From Hoeflea ulvae (GTDB lineage: Bacteria; Pseudomonadota; Alphaproteobacteria; Rhizobiales; Rhizobiaceae), in contig NZ_JAOVZQ010000001.1 of NCBI RefSeq assembly GCF_026619435.1, positions 4,533,501-4,597,500 on the forward strand: 64,000 nt of DNA, given 5' to 3'. Below, piece by piece: positions 23,067 to 32,112 of the stretch. The first letter of the stretch is position 1; every line of letters begins with the position of its first letter. The notes beneath the pieces are model-generated. The model did no database searches, was not told where the DNA came from, and saw nothing but the letters and a program-made list of their open reading frames with translations. A program made the translations under genes and the position numbers.

Positions 23067-26055
23067 TGAGACGCACTCCCTCTTTGTCGATGAACACGGC
23101 ATCGGTGATTTCTACTTCAATGGTCCGTTCCGGCATCGGCACATAGAGCGTCTGCCCCTTGCGCGCCCGGCCGTCGACAACCAAGCCCATGGCAATCGAC
23201 CGGCCGCAATTCTCCGACCAGTAGGAGGATGTGACGTGGCCGATCATGGTCATCGGCACGGCCTGGTTCGGATCGGCAACGATCTGCGCGCCTTCTTCCA
23301 GAACAATGTTCGGATCCTTGGTCGTCAGGCCGACTAGCTGCTTGCGCCCGCCGCCAACCAGGTCGGGACGCTTCATGCCGCGAATGCCGACGAAGTCTGG
23401 CTTTTTCTTTGCCACCGCCCAGTTCAGCCCGGCATCGTCCGGTGTCACCGTGCCGTCGGTGTCCTGACCGACAATGATATAGCCCTTCTCGGCGCGCAGC
23501 ACATGCATGGTCTCGGTGCCATAGGCGCAGGCGCCAAGTGGCTCTGCCCGCGCCCACAGCGCCTTCCAGACCGCCTCGCCATAGTCAGCAGGCACATTGA
23601 CCTCGTAACCGGCCTCGCCGGTAAACGACATCCGGAACAGCCGTGTCGGCACACCGCAGATTTTGCCTTCGCGGACGCTCATATGCGGCATGGCTTCGGT
23701 GGAAAGGTCAATTCCCTCGACCAGCGGCGCGATGATCTCGCGCGCCCTGGGGCCCTGAACGGCAATCACCGCCCATTGCTCCGTTGTCGAGGTCGGCCAG
23801 ACTCTCAGATGTGGAAACTCGGTCTGCAGATAGTCTTCCATATGATGCATGACCCGCGGCGCCCCGCCGGTGGTCGTGGTCACGTGGAAACGGTCTTCAG
23901 CCAGTCGTCCGACCACGCCGTCATCATAGATGAAGCCGTCCTCGCGCAGCATGATACCGTATTTGCAACGGCCCGGCTGCAGCTTGTCCCAGCCATTGGT
24001 GTACATCAGATTAAGGAACGCGGCCGCATCCGGGCCGACAACCTCGATCTTGCCCAGTGTCGTGGCATCAAACAGGCCCGCACTTTCGCGCACCGTCCGG
24101 CACTCGCGATTGACTGCCTGGTGCATGTCCTCGCCGGCGCGCGGATAATACCAGGCGCGCTTCCACTGGCCGACATCCTCGAACACCGCGCCATGGGCTT
24201 CTTCCCAGCCATGCATCGGTGTCCGGCGTGTCGGATCGAACAGATCGCCACGCGAATGATTGACGATGGTTCCGAAGGTCACCGGCGTATAGGGCGAGCG
24301 GAACGTGGTCAGGCCCACCTGCGGCAACGGCTTGTCGAGCATTTCTGCCGCAATCGCCAGGCCATGCATGTTCGAGGTCTTGCCCTGGTCGGTGGCCATG
24401 CCATTGGTGGTGAAGCGCTTGACGTGTTCAATCGAATGCATGCCCTCGCGCACCGCAAGCCGGATATCCTTGGCGGTCACATCATTCTGGAAATCGACAA
24501 AGGCCTTCACGGTGGTATCGGCACCCGCACCGGCGGCCGAGCCCATCATGCTTCCGGCCCAGGAGGTTTGCGTCTCGGCATCCGGCGCGGTCCAGGCCTT
24601 GCGGCTCTTCACACCGGCAGTCTTTGCTGCCTCGTGACCGGCTTTTGCGGCACCGGCAACCGCATCACCCAGATCGTCGACACCGTTGCAGGCGCCGATG
24701 CTGACACAGTCCTGAACATTGCGGCCGGGCAGAAAGCGCGCGCTTGCCTCGTCCCAGACCACCTTGCCGCGCGACTGCGAATACATGTGCACCGAAGGGG
24801 TCCAGCCAGCCGACATGATCAGCGCATCGATCTCGATGCTCCGCGCCGAGCCGCCGGACGGCCTACCGACCTTCATCGACTTGACCCGCAGCGCGCCGGA
24901 CGTGTCGAGCACGGCCTGACCGGCCAGAACCTCGATGCCCAGTTCCCGGGCCTGCGCCACCAGCGCCGGATCGGGATCGGGGCGCACATCGACGATGGCC
25001 GGAATCGAAACCCCGGCCCGCTTGAAGTCAAAAGCGGCGTACCAGGCCGAATCGCAGGCCGTGTAGACGCCGACCTTTGCTCCGACGGCAACGCCGTAAT
25101 GATTGAGAAATGTCCGCGCCGCCGAGGCCAGCATGATGCCGGGGCGGTCATTATTGGCAAAGACCATATGCCGCTCGATGGCGCCGGTGGCGATGACAAC
25201 CTGTTTGGCCCGAACCTGCCACAGCCGTTCGCGCGGCAGGGCCGGATCCGGATTGGCAAGATGCTCGGTGACCCTCTCGACCAGTCCGACATGGTTTTGC
25301 GCCTGGTAGCCGAAGGCGGTGGTTCGCGTCAGCACCCGGACATTGTCCATGGCGCGCAGCTCGGCGGTTACCTTCTGCGCCCAGTCCCAGCCCGGCATGC
25401 CGTCAATGGTCGCATCGGTCTCGTGATGAAACGCGCCTCCGGTTTGCGGCTTTTCATCGCACAGGATCACGCTGGCCCCGGCATGTGCTGCGGCAAGGGC
25501 TGCCGAAAGACCGGCCGCACCGCCCCCGATCACCAGCACATCGCAATGGGCGAAATGATTGGCGTAATGATCCGGATCCGGCTGGCTCGGCGATACGCCA
25601 AGCCCCGCTGCGGCGCGGATGATCGGCTCGTAGATTTTCTTCCAGGCCGCTTTCGGCCACATGAAGGTCTTGTAGTAGAACCCGGCGGCAAAGAACGGCG
25701 AGGCATAATTGTTGAGCCCGCCGACATCGAAGGCCAGCGAAGGCCAGCGGTTCTGCGACTGCGACTGCATGCCGTCAAAGACTTCCTGCACGGTGGCCCG
25801 CACATTCGGTGTCCGCCGCGCGGCGTCCCGGCCGACATCCATCAGTGCATTGGGTTCTTCCGGACCCGCCGACAGCATGCCGCGCGGCCGGTGATACTTG
25901 AACGACCGTCCGGTCAGATGGATGCCATTGGCAATCAGCGCGGATGCCAGCGTGTCGCCTTCGACTGCCGACAGCGCCTTGCCGTCAAAAGTGAAGCGCA
26001 CGACCCTTGCAGGCGTCAGCCGTCCCTGTCCCTTGATCCGGTTGGCGCCGCTCAT
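23059..26055 (-). CDS. soxA: Sarcosine oxidase alpha subunit
   Basis: The 998-residue large subunit. An N-terminal 2Fe-2S-ferredoxin-like fold (ARVVRFTFDGKALSAVEGDTLASALIANG) is followed by an NAD-binding Rossmann motif (CDVLVIGGGAAGLSAALAAAHAGASV, about residue 170). A second dinucleotide domain follows, then a C-terminal GcvT/aminomethyltransferase-like domain (EVVGPDAAAFLNLMYTNGW, RLFRMSFTGEAGYEV) that handles tetrahydrofolate. The length and domain order match SoxA. The start overlaps the soxD stop by four bases and the end overlaps the soxG start, so the three are translationally coupled. Confidence 0.96.
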   Translation of the reverse strand: MSGANRIKGQGRLTPARVVRFTFDGKALSAVEGDTLASALIANGIHLTGRSFKYHRPRGMLSAGPEEPNALMDVGRDAARRTPNVRATVQEVFDGMQSQSQNRWPSLAFDVGGLNNYASPFFAAGFYYKTFMWPKAAWKKIYEPIIRAAAGLGVSPSQPDPDHYANHFAHCDVLVIGGGAAGLSAALAAAHAGASVILCDEKPQTGGAFHHETDATIDGMPGWDWAQKVTAELRAMDNVRVLTRTTAFGYQAQNHVGLVERVTEHLANPDPALPRERLWQVRAKQVVIATGAIERHMVFANNDRPGIMLASAARTFLNHYGVAVGAKVGVYTACDSAWYAAFDFKRAGVSIPAIVDVRPDPDPALVAQARELGIEVLAGQAVLDTSGALRVKSMKVGRPSGGSARSIEIDALIMSAGWTPSVHMYSQSRGKVVWDEASARFLPGRNVQDCVSIGACNGVDDLGDAVAGAAKAGHEAAKTAGVKSRKAWTAPDAETQTSWAGSMMGSAAGAGADTTVKAFVDFQNDVTAKDIRLAVREGMHSIEHVKRFTTNGMATDQGKTSNMHGLAIAAEMLDKPLPQVGLTTFRSPYTPVTFGTIVNHSRGDLFDPTRRTPMHGWEEAHGAVFEDVGQWKRAWYYPRAGEDMHQAVNRECRTVRESAGLFDATTLGKIEVVGPDAAAFLNLMYTNGWDKLQPGRCKYGIMLREDGFIYDDGVVGRLAEDRFHVTTTTGGAPRVMHHMEDYLQTEFPHLRVWPTSTTEQWAVIAVQGPRAREIIAPLVEGIDLSTEAMPHMSVREGKICGVPTRLFRMSFTGEAGYEVNVPADYGEAVWKALWARAEPLGACAYGTETMHVLRAEKGYIIVGQDTDGTVTPDDAGLNWAVAKKKPDFVGIRGMKRPDLVGGGRKQLVGLTTKDPNIVLEEGAQIVADPNQAVPMTMIGHVTSSYWSENCGRSIAMGLVVDGRARKGQTLYVPMPERTIEVEITDAVFIDKEGVRLNG

Positions 26056-26375
26056 TGTTCTGCTCCCTTGACCATCAACACCCCGTCCTCACCGCGCACC
26101 ACGTCCACGCGCGGCTCGCCGGCCTTGTAGGTGGTGACAAACCGGTCGCTGACCGTGTCGCGTACGGCGTTGAAGAAACGCGCGCAGCCGTGAATGTGCC
26201 GCCAGCGCTCATAGGACACGCCCTTCGGGTTGGTCCGGATGAAGAAGAACGCCTCGAAGTCCTCGTCGCTGATGGCGGCGATATCTTTCGGCCGTTCGAT
26301 ATGCGCCTCGCCCGTGTTGCGGAATTCGAGCTCGGGCCGTTCTTCCTGGCAGTAGGGACAGTGGATCAGGAGCAT
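26052..26375 (-). CDS. soxD: Sarcosine oxidase delta subunit
   Basis: A 107-residue zinc-binding subunit. The proper start is ATG at 26375 (MLLIHCPYCQEERPELEF); the longer upstream frame is not SoxD-like. The CPYC pair near the N-terminus and the later RHIHGCARFFN supply the usual zinc ligands. The FFIRTNPKGVSYERW segment is highly characteristic. It overlaps soxA by four bases. In the standard operon it directly follows soxB; here a cupin gene lies between them. Confidence 0.95.
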   Translation of the reverse strand: MLLIHCPYCQEERPELEFRNTGEAHIERPKDIAAISDEDFEAFFFIRTNPKGVSYERWRHIHGCARFFNAVRDTVSDRFVTTYKAGEPRVDVVRGEDGVLMVKGAEQ

Positions 26376-26391
26376 TTTGCGTGGTCCTTGG

Positions 26392-26748
26392 TCAGATCTT
26401 GGTTTTGATCGCAGCGGTTTCGGGATTGCCGGTATTGGGCGTGCCCGCAGGCTCGATGATGAGAAGGTGAGTTTCCGCGTCGGCGCGCGGACAATGTTCA
26501 ACGCCTCTGGGAACGACATACATCTCACCGGGTCCCAGCACGACATCGCCGTCACGCATCTGGATGGTCAGACGCCCCGACAGCACAAGAAAGAAGTCAT
26601 CTGTGTCGGGATGGGAGTGCCAGTTGAAGTCACCATTGGCCTTGACCACCATCACATCATGGCCATTGAACCCGGCCACGATCTTCGGCGACCAGAGATC
26701 GGCAAAGCCGTCGAGTTTGTCTACCAGGTTGATGGGCTGACGGGTCAT
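26392..26748 (-). CDS. Small cupin-domain protein inside the sox operon
   Basis: A 118-residue single-domain cupin. The first motif is NWHSHPDTDDFFLVLSG (two His, with Asp where Glu is usual) and the second is GEMYVVPRGVEHCPRA, so a metal site is plausible. I start it at ATG 26748; a TTG at 26763 overlaps the soxB stop but gives only five more residues. It lies between soxB and soxD on the same strand with gaps of 11 and 16 bases, so it should be co-transcribed. A role with sarcosine, formaldehyde or one-carbon products is possible but unproven; sox operons usually lack it. Confidence 0.85.
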   Translation of the reverse strand: MTRQPINLVDKLDGFADLWSPKIVAGFNGHDVMVVKANGDFNWHSHPDTDDFFLVLSGRLTIQMRDGDVVLGPGEMYVVPRGVEHCPRADAETHLLIIEPAGTPNTGNPETAAIKTKI

Positions 26749-26759
26749 CGGCTCGGGCC

Positions 26760-28013
26760 TCAATGCGCCACGGCGGCAGCCGCCGCCTCATCGATCAGGC
26801 GACCGGTCTGGAATCGCTCCAGGTTGAAGGGCGCATTGATCTTGTGCGGCTCGTCGCGGGCAATCGTGTGAGCAAAGACATTGGCCGAACCCGGTGTCGC
26901 CTTGAAGCCGCCGGTGCCCCAGCCGCAATTGACATAGAGACCCTTGATCGGGGTTTTCGACAGGATCGGCGACCGGTCCGGCGTCACATCAACAATGCCA
27001 CCCCAGGAGCGCAGCATCTTCATCCGGGTGAAGATCGGAAACATCTCGCAAATGGCGTCGAGCGTGTGGCTGAGAATGTGCAGCCCGCCGGTCTGGGAAT
27101 AGGATGTATATTGGTCGGTGCCAGCGCCGATGACCAGCTCGCCCTTGTCCGACTGCGAAATATAGGCATGCACCGTGTTCGACATCACCACGCAAGGGAA
27201 GATCGGCTTGACCGGCTCGGACACCAGCGCCTGCAGCGGATAGCTTTCAAGCGGCATGCGGATGCCGGCCATTTCCATGATCACCGATGTGTGCCCGGCA
27301 GCGACGACGCCGACCTTTTTGGCGCCAATGAAGCCGCGGCTGGTGTCGACGCCGGAAACTGATCCGTCATCGCCGCGGCGAACGCCGGTCACTTCACAAT
27401 TCTGGATGATGTGAACGCCCATGTCGGCGGCGGCGCGCGCATAGCCCCAGGCGACAGCGTCATGGCGGGCGGTGCCGCCGCGCCGCTGCAGAGCGGCGCC
27501 CACCACCGGATAGCGCGCCGACTGGTGGATGTTGAGCGGCGGGCAGAAAGCCTTGGCCTCTTCGGGTGTCAGCCACTCATTGTCGATGCCATTGAGCCGG
27601 TTGGCGTGAATGTGACGCTTGAACACCTGGGTGTCGTGGACATTGTGCGACAGCATCATCACGCCGCGGGCCGAATACATCACATTGTAATTGAGGTCCT
27701 GGGACAGGCCGTCCCACAGCTTGAGCGCGTGATCATAGAGCCCGGCGCTCTCGTCATAGAGATAGTTGGAGCGGATGATGGTGGTGTTGCGGCCGGTATT
27801 GCCGCCGCCGAGCCAGCCCTTCTCGATCACCGCGATATTGGTGATGCCGTGTTCCTTGGCAAGGTAATAGGCCGTGCCCAGCCCATGCCCGCCGGCGCCG
27901 ACGATGATGACATCATAGCTCTTTCGCGGCTCCGGCGATGTCCATTGCGCCGGCCAGCCCTTGTGGCCGCGCATTGCCTCACGGGCAACGGCAAAAGCGG
28001 AGTATTTGCGCAT
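26760..28013 (-). CDS. soxB: Sarcosine oxidase beta subunit
   Basis: The 417-residue flavin subunit that carries out sarcosine dehydrogenation. The FAD-binding Rossmann motif [20 protein letters not shown] is near residue 35 and is followed by [22 protein letters not shown]. Near the C-terminus is [19 protein letters not shown]. All of these are strongly conserved in SoxB and dimethylglycine-oxidase-like proteins. It is the first gene of the leftward operon soxB-cupin-soxD-soxA-soxG. The serine-hydroxymethyltransferase and folate genes that often accompany sox are not in this operon. Confidence 0.95.
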   Translation of the reverse strand: MRKYSAFAVAREAMRGHKGWPAQWTSPEPRKSYDVIIVGAGGHGLGTAYYLAKEHGITNIAVIEKGWLGGGNTGRNTTIIRSNYLYDESAGLYDHALKLWDGLSQDLNYNVMYSARGVMMLSHNVHDTQVFKRHIHANRLNGIDNEWLTPEEAKAFCPPLNIHQSARYPVVGAALQRRGGTARHDAVAWGYARAAADMGVHIIQNCEVTGVRRGDDGSVSGVDTSRGFIGAKKVGVVAAGHTSVIMEMAGIRMPLESYPLQALVSEPVKPIFPCVVMSNTVHAYISQSDKGELVIGAGTDQYTSYSQTGGLHILSHTLDAICEMFPIFTRMKMLRSWGGIVDVTPDRSPILSKTPIKGLYVNCGWGTGGFKATPGSANVFAHTIARDEPHKINAPFNLERFQTGRLIDEAAAAAVAH

Positions 28014-28124
28014 GGCTGTCTGGCTCCCAATGTTCCTGGTATGCTATACCCCAGCAAGAGCAAATTCATTCGTCTTGCATCGGCTCTTTTGCGACCTCTG
28101 GACCACCATCAATGTCGCAGTAGC

Positions 28125-28160
28125 TTTTGTCGCACTTTTCCCTGCCGGGACGCGACAAAA
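28125..28160. promoter_or_regulatory. Inverted repeat TTTTGTCGC-N18-GCGACAAAA, possible operator
   Basis: The two 9-base arms (28125-28133 and 28152-28160) are exact inverse complements, placed in the 333-base divergent region between soxB and rpsU. TGTCGC occurs once more at 28114-28119 and the related TTTTGCGAC at 28087-28095. The symmetry and repetition suggest a regulator site, more likely for the inducible sox operon than for rpsU. Nothing else gene-like is seen in 28014-28346. Confidence 0.4.
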
Positions 28161-28305
28161 TCAGAATGGCCGGTAAGGAGATGAAAAATACGGGAGCGTC
28201 CCCAATGTCAAGTTGCCGGGGGACTGGACTTGCGCGTTCGAAACTGATATTTGCCACCTCAATCGTAACGCCCTTGGCCGAACGAACGGAATTTTTGTTT
28301 GCCAG

Positions 28306-28321
28306 GGTTGCTTCAGCAACC
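28306..28321 (+). promoter_or_regulatory. Small hairpin in the rpsU leader
   Basis: GGTTGC-TTCA-GCAACC forms a 6-bp stem just upstream of the rpsU ribosome site (28331-28338). It could tune translation or be incidental. Confidence 0.3.
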
Positions 28322-28346
28322 AAAAACTCGAAGGAACGGGATCAAC

Positions 28347-28583
28347 GTGCAGGTACTTGTCCGCGATAACAATGTCGATCAGGCGCTCCGCGCTCTTAAA
28401 AAGAAAATGCAACGCGAAGGCATTTTCCGTGAAATGAAGATGCGTGATTTTTACGAGAAGCCGTCGCAGAAGCGTGCTCGCGAAAAGGCAGAAGCCGTTC
28501 GCCGCGTTCGCAAGCTGGCGCGCAAGCGCGCTCAGCGCGAAGGTCTTATCGGCGGCGGTCGTCCGGCTGCACCGACCCGTTGA
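28347..28583 (+). CDS. rpsU: 30S ribosomal protein S21
   Basis: S21 helps base-pairing between 16S rRNA and the message during initiation. Reading from GTG 28347 gives the canonical start [17 protein letters not shown], then [22 protein letters not shown] and a basic tail, 78 residues. The longer open frame upstream adds unrelated residues, so the GTG is preferred; AAGGAACGGG supplies the ribosome site. It is followed by a good terminator. Confidence 0.96.
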   Translation: MQVLVRDNNVDQALRALKKKMQREGIFREMKMRDFYEKPSQKRAREKAEAVRRVRKLARKRAQREGLIGGGRPAAPTR

Positions 28584-28623
28584 TCTAGTCGTTTTTCTGC
28601 CCATATGGGCTTGCATGAATGTG

Positions 28624-28655
28624 AGGCGGGGACGATGATTCGTCTCCGCCTTTTT
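28624..28655 (+). terminator. Rho-independent terminator after rpsU
   Basis: A 12-bp stem (28624-28635 with 28640-28651, one G-T pair) with a tgat loop, followed by a short T run. Confidence 0.8.
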
Positions 28656-28703
28656 CAGTGGCGGACCGGCTTTGTGCCGTTAGAGCAATGTGGGACCTAC
28701 AGA

Positions 28704-29552
28704 ATGCGTTTGATTGCACCAGCGAGAACACGAGACACAGGCGCAGCTCGTTCAGTATTGCTGGTCGCAGCAGCCGTCCTTACGCTGGCGGTATCGGGGT
28801 GCTCGACCACAGCCCCGATCGACGCGATTTCAATCGACAAGACCCAGGGCACGGACGAGAACATCTCGTCCCTGACCGACGTGATCCGCCGCAATCCGCG
28901 TGATCCGGAAGGCTACAATGTCCGCGGCGCCGCCTATGGCCGCTCCGGCCAGTACCGCAATGCGCTCGAGGATTTCGACCGCGCCATCCAGCTAAATCCC
29001 TCATTCTACCAGGCCTATGCCAACCGCGCCCTGATCCACCGCTCGCTGGGCAACCAGAACGATGCCGCACGGGACTACAACCGCGCCCTGCAGATCAATC
29101 CGCGCTATGACGTCGCCTATATCGGTCGCGGCAATCTCTACCGCCAGGCCGGACGGATGAACGAGGCGATGAATGATTACGATCGTGCCATCGGCCTTCA
29201 GACCACCGATCCGCGCGCCTATCACAATCGTGGCCTGATCAAGCAGCTGCGCAATCAGCATCCGCAGGCCATCGAGGATTTTTCGACCTCGATCTCGCTG
29301 GCGCCGAACTCGCCTGAGCCCTATAACGGCCGCGGCATTTCCTATGTCGCGCTCAATGATGACGACAATGCCTTTGCAGATTTCAATCGCGCCATCGAAC
29401 TCGACCAGCAGATCGCCGAGTCCTGGTCCAACCAGGCGCTGATCTATGAGCGCCGCGGCGACAAGAAGCGCGCATCCCGATCCTATGCGCGGGCTGCCCA
29501 GCTCGATCCGAAATACCGCCCGGCCATCGACGGTCTCGCCCGCGTTCGCTGA
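28704..29552 (+). CDS. TPR-repeat lipoprotein
   Basis: I start at ATG 28704 (MRLIAPARTRD). A basic N-terminus and hydrophobic stretch end in a lipobox (AVLTLAVSGC), so the mature protein should be lipid-anchored. The rest is a run of six or more tetratricopeptide repeats from about residue 60 (for example YNVRGAAYGRSGQYRNALEDF then DRAIQLNPSFYQAYANRALI). Each ends in a typical DRAI-LNP step. TPR lipoproteins of this NlpI-like kind act as scaffolds in the periplasm. The partner here is unknown. It stands alone between two terminator-like regions. Confidence 0.85.
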   Translation: MRLIAPARTRDTGAARSVLLVAAAVLTLAVSGCSTTAPIDAISIDKTQGTDENISSLTDVIRRNPRDPEGYNVRGAAYGRSGQYRNALEDFDRAIQLNPSFYQAYANRALIHRSLGNQNDAARDYNRALQINPRYDVAYIGRGNLYRQAGRMNEAMNDYDRAIGLQTTDPRAYHNRGLIKQLRNQHPQAIEDFSTSISLAPNSPEPYNGRGISYVALNDDDNAFADFNRAIELDQQIAESWSNQALIYERRGDKKRASRSYARAAQLDPKYRPAIDGLARVR

Positions 29553-29662
29553 GCAGCAACCATCTGCCCAGGGCAATGGAATGCTGTGCGGCCCCATGCC
29601 ACAAGATGGTGACCCCGCAAATTGCATCATCGGCACCGCTGCCGGAACCATTTTCACGCGAG

Positions 29663-29691
29663 CCCGTTGATGGGATGAACCAATCAACGGG
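29663..29691. promoter_or_regulatory. Inverted repeat just upstream of the DUF992 gene
   Basis: CCCGTTGAT (29663-29671) and ATCAACGGG (29683-29691) are exact inverse complements separated by 11 bases. The second arm abuts the ribosome-site region of the gene starting at 29705. It could be an operator or a leader hairpin. Confidence 0.4.
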
Positions 29692-29704
29692 AAAGTGAAT
29701 ATTC

Positions 29705-30205
29705 ATGATCAACACCACCAAAATGACCGCCGCAGCAGCACTCGTCGCCACACTGAGCCTGGGAACGGCAACCATGCCCGCCCATGCTGACAGCGTCGAA
29801 CTGGGCCTGCTGGAATGCGTCGTCGAAGGCGGTACCGGCTTCATCTTCGGATCGTCCAAGGACCTGGCCTGTGAATACACCCCGGCCAATGCCGATGCAG
29901 CCACGGAGCCCTATTTCGGCGTCATCAACAAATACGGCATCGATATCGGCGTCACCGGCGCGTCCGTGATCGCCTGGGCTGTTCTCGCCCCGACCAGCGA
30001 CTATGAATATCAGCCTGGCTCGCTTGCTGGCGATTATCGCGGCGTCTCCGCCGAAGCCACGGCAGCAGCCGGCGCCGGCGTCAATGTTCTGGTTGGCGGC
30101 TCCGACGACACCTTCTCGCTGCAGCCTGTCAGCGTCCAGGCCCAGGAAGGCCTCAATGTCGCCGTCGGCATCGCCGAGATCCAGCTGCGCTCGGCAGCCA
30201 ACTGA
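29705..30205 (+). CDS. DUF992 secreted protein
   Basis: A 166-residue protein with a clear signal peptide (AAAALVATLSLGTATMPAHA, cleavage near residue 28). The mature part starts SVELGLLECVVEGGTGFIFGSSKDLACEY, matching the alphaproteobacterial DUF992 family (GxLxCxVxGGxGxxxGSxKxLxC). GSLAGDYRGVSAEATAAAG, which resembles the middle of family members, follows. Two cysteines (in LLEC and DLAC) could form a disulfide. Function is unknown; it is presumed periplasmic. It is monocistronic, with its own leader inverted repeat and a strong terminator behind it. Confidence 0.85.
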   Translation: MINTTKMTAAAALVATLSLGTATMPAHADSVELGLLECVVEGGTGFIFGSSKDLACEYTPANADAATEPYFGVINKYGIDIGVTGASVIAWAVLAPTSDYEYQPGSLAGDYRGVSAEATAAAGAGVNVLVGGSDDTFSLQPVSVQAQEGLNVAVGIAEIQLRSAAN

Positions 30206-30222
30206 TTTCTGACACATGAATG

Positions 30223-30257
30223 AAAACGGGCCCGGAAGTGACTTCCGGGCCCGTTTT
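30223..30257. terminator. Bidirectional terminator between DUF992 gene and pntB
   Basis: A perfect 16-bp stem (30223-30238 with 30242-30257) around a tga loop. It has A4 on the left and T4 on the right, so it serves both convergent genes. Confidence 0.88.
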
Positions 30258-30284
30258 GTATGGTGACATCACTGATTGACGTGA

Positions 30285-31682
30285 TCAGTGCTCGATGGCC
30301 TTGACGATATCATCGGTCATCTTCTTGGCGTCGCCCAGAAGCATCATCGTGCTGTCCTTGTAAAACAAGGTGTTGTCGATGCCGGCATAGCCCGAGCCGA
30401 GCGAGCGCTTGACGAAGAGGCAGGTGCGCGCCTTGTCGACATCCAGGATCGGCATGCCGTAGATCGGCGAAGACTTGTCGTCACGCGCTGCCGGATTGGT
30501 CACGTCATTGGCGCCGATCACATAGGCCACGTCAGCCTGGGCGAATTCCGAATTGATGTCTTCGAGTTCAAAGACTTCATCATAGGGAACATTGGCTTCC
30601 GCCAGCAGAACGTTCATGTGGCCAGGCATGCGGCCGGCCACCGGATGGATGGCGTATTTTACCTCGACACCGAGTTCCTTGAGCTTGTCGGCAAGCTCGC
30701 GGGTAGCGTGCTGCGCCTGGGCCACGGCCATGCCGTATCCCGGAACGATGATCACCTTGGAGGCATTTGCCATCAGGAAGGCGGCGTCATCGGCCGAACC
30801 GAGCTTGACCGAACGGTCGATGCCGTCGTCGCCGGCCGCTGCGGTTTCTCCGCCAAAGCCGCCGAGGATGACCGAAACGAACGACCGGTTCATGCCCTTG
30901 CACATGATGTAGGACAGGATCGCGCCCGAGGATCCCACCAGCGCACCGGTGATGATCAGCGCCAGATTGCCGAGCGTGAAACCGATGCCGGCTGCGGCCC
31001 AACCCGAATAGGAGTTGAGCATCGACACCACCACCGGCATGTCGGCGCCGCCGATCGGCACGATGAGCAGAACGCCGAGCGCCAGCGACAGCACAACGAC
31101 CATCCAGAACACGGTATAGCTTTCTGTTGCCACAAGCACACCCACTAGCACGACGATGCCGATCAGCAGGCCGGCATTGATGACGTGACGCATCGGCAGC
31201 ATGATCGGCTTGCCGGACATCCGCCCGTCGAGCTTGAGAAAGGCGATGATCGAGCCGGTGAAGGTGATCGCGCCAATGGCGACACCCAGGGACATCTCGA
31301 TGAGCGCCTGCGCATGGATCTCGCCGACTTCACCGATGCCGAAGGCATGCGGCGAATAAAGTGCGGCGGCAGCCACGAGCACGGCAGCTAGGCCGACCAG
31401 GCTGTGAAAGCCCGCCACCAGCTGCGGCATCGAGGTCATGGCGATCTTGCGGGCGATATAGGCGCCGGCGCCGCCACCGATGACGAGACCGGCAACAATC
31501 ATCCCGACGCCGCCCAGCGATGGTTTGGCCAGCAGCAGGGTGGTGATGATGGCGATGGCCATACCGACCATGCCATAGGTGTTGCCCTGACGGCTGGTGG
31601 TTGGGTGCGACAAGCCTCTGAGCGCCATGATGAACATGACACCGGAAACGAGGTAGGCGAATGCGGCGAAATTCTCTGACAT
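30285..31682 (-). CDS. pntB: NAD(P) transhydrogenase subunit beta
   Basis: PntB forms the proton channel with PntAB and binds NADP(H). I start at 31682 (MSENFAAFAYLVSGVMFIMALRGLS), giving 465 residues. The N-terminal half is a set of hydrophobic helices (MVGMAIAIITTLLLA, LVIGGGAGAYIARKIAMTSMPQLVAGFHSLVG). The C-terminal NADP domain shows VIIVPGYGMAVAQAQHATREL, IHPVAGRMPGHMNVLLAEANVP and DKARTCLFVKRSLGSGYAGIDN. It is the last gene of the leftward pnt operon, 10 bases after pntAB. Confidence 0.96.
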   Translation of the reverse strand: MSENFAAFAYLVSGVMFIMALRGLSHPTTSRQGNTYGMVGMAIAIITTLLLAKPSLGGVGMIVAGLVIGGGAGAYIARKIAMTSMPQLVAGFHSLVGLAAVLVAAAALYSPHAFGIGEVGEIHAQALIEMSLGVAIGAITFTGSIIAFLKLDGRMSGKPIMLPMRHVINAGLLIGIVVLVGVLVATESYTVFWMVVVLSLALGVLLIVPIGGADMPVVVSMLNSYSGWAAAGIGFTLGNLALIITGALVGSSGAILSYIMCKGMNRSFVSVILGGFGGETAAAGDDGIDRSVKLGSADDAAFLMANASKVIIVPGYGMAVAQAQHATRELADKLKELGVEVKYAIHPVAGRMPGHMNVLLAEANVPYDEVFELEDINSEFAQADVAYVIGANDVTNPAARDDKSSPIYGMPILDVDKARTCLFVKRSLGSGYAGIDNTLFYKDSTMMLLGDAKKMTDDIVKAIEH

Positions 31683-31692
31683 CAGCCGGCCC

Positions 31693-32112
31693 TCACTTCT
31701 CTTTTTTCTTGTACATGGCCAGCATCCGCTGGGTGACGAGGAATCCGCCGAAAATATTGACCGAAGCCAGCACCAGAGCGACAAAGCCGAAGCCGGTGGC
31801 CCAGCCCGACAGCGACGCTCCGACCGCCAGCAGCGCACCGACCACGATCACCGAGGAGATCGCATTGGTCACCGCCATCAGCGGCGTGTGCAGAGCAGGC
31901 GTCACCGACCAGACCACATAATAGCCGACGAAAATCGCCAGCACGAAGATCGCCAGCCGGAAGATGAAGGGATCGATCGCCCCGCCGCTTGCCGCATGAA
32001 CGGCCGCGGCAACGCCGTCGCCGGCCGGTCCGGCATTCTGGGCAGCCTCGCGGACTGCGCCTAAGGCCTGCTCCAGATTGTCAAGAGCGGTATCAAGTGC
32101 GGACCCTGCCAT
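31693..32112 (-). CDS. pntAB: NAD(P) transhydrogenase subunit alpha, membrane part
   Basis: A 139-residue protein that carries the transmembrane part which in E. coli is the C-terminus of PntA. After a short N-terminal region there are hydrophobic helices ([56 protein letters not shown]) and the [17 protein letters not shown] segment typical of the family. The ATG at 32112 overlaps the pntAA stop by four bases. Splitting PntA into two chains is normal in alphaproteobacteria. Confidence 0.94.
   Translation of the reverse strand: MAGSALDTALDNLEQALGAVREAAQNAGPAGDGVAAAVHAASGGAIDPFIFRLAIFVLAIFVGYYVVWSVTPALHTPLMAVTNAISSVIVVGALLAVGASLSGWATGFGFVALVLASVNIFGGFLVTQRMLAMYKKKEK

Noticed and set aside
23503..26130. 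A very long open frame on the + strand opposite soxA
   Set aside because: The minus strand encodes SoxA with clear FAD/NAD and GcvT motifs. The opposite frame is Arg/His/Gly-rich with no family-like segment, as expected for a shadow in high-GC DNA.
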